A program made the translations under genes and the position numbers. DNA of 64,000 bases, from assembly GCF_037120705.1 (NCBI RefSeq), contig NZ_JAWLJU010000002.1:2232001-2296000 (forward strand). Direction: 5' to 3'. Source of the DNA: Pseudoalteromonas sp. UG3-2 (GTDB taxonomy: Bacteria > Pseudomonadota > Gammaproteobacteria > Enterobacterales > Alteromonadaceae). Positions 63,221 through 64,000 of the stretch are shown piece after piece (within the stretch, counting starts at the first letter, position 1; each line of letters begins with the position of its first letter). Under the pieces are notes generated by a model, which saw only the letters and a list, made by a program, of their open reading frames with translations, was not told the origin of the DNA and did no database searches.

Positions 63221-64000
63221 TTACTCTTTGACTGCAAGAATATGTTGATACCTCTTCAGTGGGCTCAAGCCGCTGATTCTCGGTTTCACTCTCAGCCCAA
63301 TAACATACAATATGGGGACTAAAAATAGTGTTACTAATGTCGATACCAATACAGCAAAGCCAAGTGAAATTGCCATTGGAGAAACAAACTTCGCTTGTAA
63401 GCTTGTTTCAAACATAATAGGTAACAACCCCAAAAAGGTTGTGAGTGACGTTAGTAAAATGGCTCTAAACCTTTCATGTACCGCCTGCTTAATACACTCC
63501 TCGATGGCAAGGTTGCCGTTCATTTTCTCATTTATTCTGTCCACTAAAATAAGGCTGTCATTCACAACAACTCCAGCAGCCGCGATCAGACCAAAAATGG
63601 AAACTAAACTAAAATCCTCCGCAAATATCCAGTGTCCCCATATTGCACCGACAATACAAAAAGGAATGACGGACATGATCAGTAGTGGTTGGAAGTAACT
63701 TTTCAAAGGGATCGCCAGTAAAATATATACAGCCAGCAAAGAGGCAACAAAGAAAGTTAACATTTGATCCTTTTCACTGCTAACCTCTTTCACTTTTCCA
63801 CCTAGATCAGTTGTGACTGATGGATACTTAGCTTTTACTTTGGGTAGCAGTTCGGACTTTACATGCTCCATAACTCGAGCGCCATTCACTTGTTGGTGAT
63901 CAATTGAAGCAAATACGTACAAGCTACGCTTACCTGCTTCTCTGCGCAGGGTCGTCACCGCCTGCGACTCTTTAAAGTTAACAACATCTCCCAAGAAAAC
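63221..64000 (-). CDS. RND efflux transporter, C-terminal part (cut by window edge)
   Basis: The frame is open to the window edge (VFLGDVVNF...), so this is the last 260 residues of a larger gene. It shows the end of the second periplasmic domain and the last six helices of an RND (AcrB/HAE1-like) pump: LAVYILLAIPLKSYFQPLLIM, FGLIAAAGVVVNDSLILVDRINE and HERFRAILLTSLTTFLGLLPIMFE. The VVVNDSLILVD version is typical of the divergent RND branch common in marine Gammaproteobacteria, where Asp replaces the usual GLL..NAILIVE pattern. Confidence 0.88.
   Translation of the reverse strand, partial: VFLGDVVNFKESQAVTTLRREAGKRSLYVFASIDHQQVNGARVMEHVKSELLPKVKAKYPSVTTDLGGKVKEVSSEKDQMLTFFVASLLAVYILLAIPLKSYFQPLLIMSVIPFCIVGAIWGHWIFAEDFSLVSIFGLIAAAGVVVNDSLILVDRINEKMNGNLAIEECIKQAVHERFRAILLTSLTTFLGLLPIMFETSLQAKFVSPMAISLGFAVLVSTLVTLFLVPILYVIGLRVKPRISGLSPLKRYQHILAVKE

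Overview
The window looks like chromosomal DNA of a marine gammaproteobacterium of the Alteromonadales, most likely Pseudoalteromonas. This rests on the gene set (glmS with a DeoR-type regulator, glmU, FtsX-type ABC exporter with an NtrC-type two-component system, MltD, YeaD mutarotase), the moderate GC content and a 117-bp intergenic repeat of a kind common in that group. It is an inference from protein and DNA resemblance, not a database result. No rRNA, tRNA or CRISPR array was seen.

Layout. 1-2.7 kb is a degraded RHS locus: an interrupted, 5'-truncated RHS gene, a partial small membrane protein behind it, and a truncated PPC-domain fragment pointing the other way. 2.7-10.6 kb holds an outer-membrane-type metallopeptidase, a small membrane protein with a Fur-type promoter, a hexose-6-phosphate mutarotase, a chemoreceptor and a porin. 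10.6-17.1 kb is a tightly coupled leftward operon: M20 ureido-acid hydrolase, membrane-anchored periplasmic protein, sodium/solute symporter, a previously uncalled 39-residue membrane peptide, an aspartate-carbamoyltransferase-like enzyme with altered aspartate-site residues, and a glutamine-dependent asparagine synthetase. 17.2-18.5 kb has YbaN and a periplasmic binding protein.

18,574-33,904 is a complete Tn7-like transposon (15,331 bp) in the classic attTn7 position behind glmS, with 5-bp GCGTA target duplications, TGT/ACA termini and three TnsB-type sites at each end. It encodes TnsA, B, C, D and E with all recognised catalytic residues. Cargo at the left is a five-gene leftward operon: an AAA+ ATPase and a subtilisin-like protease (resembling the IetA/IetS anti-phage pair) followed by a small CxxC protein and two membrane proteins. 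Its promoter carries direct repeats spaced exactly 21 bp. Two further cargo genes of unknown function lie between tnsA and the right end.

33.9-36.6 kb is glmS with its DeoR-type regulator. 36.7-52.9 kb is mainly core genome: a PKD-repeat lipoprotein, a phosphohistidine-type phosphatase, an ABC efflux operon (adaptor, ATPase, permease) read from a sigma-54 promoter with tandem upstream activator sites beside a divergent NtrC/NtrB-like pair, an acyltransferase, a LytTR regulator, an MltD-like transglycosylase, a phage-lysozyme-like protein, ThpR and a lipocalin-like protein.

53.0-61.4 kb is a class I lanthipeptide cluster. The leftward genes hlyD-lanT-lanC-lanB encode adaptor, peptidase-ABC exporter, cyclase and full-length dehydratase. 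Divergent from them is a 51-residue precursor with a double-glycine leader and a 20-residue core with two cysteines, behind its own promoter and a dyad operator. glmU and the 3' part of an RND efflux gene close the window.
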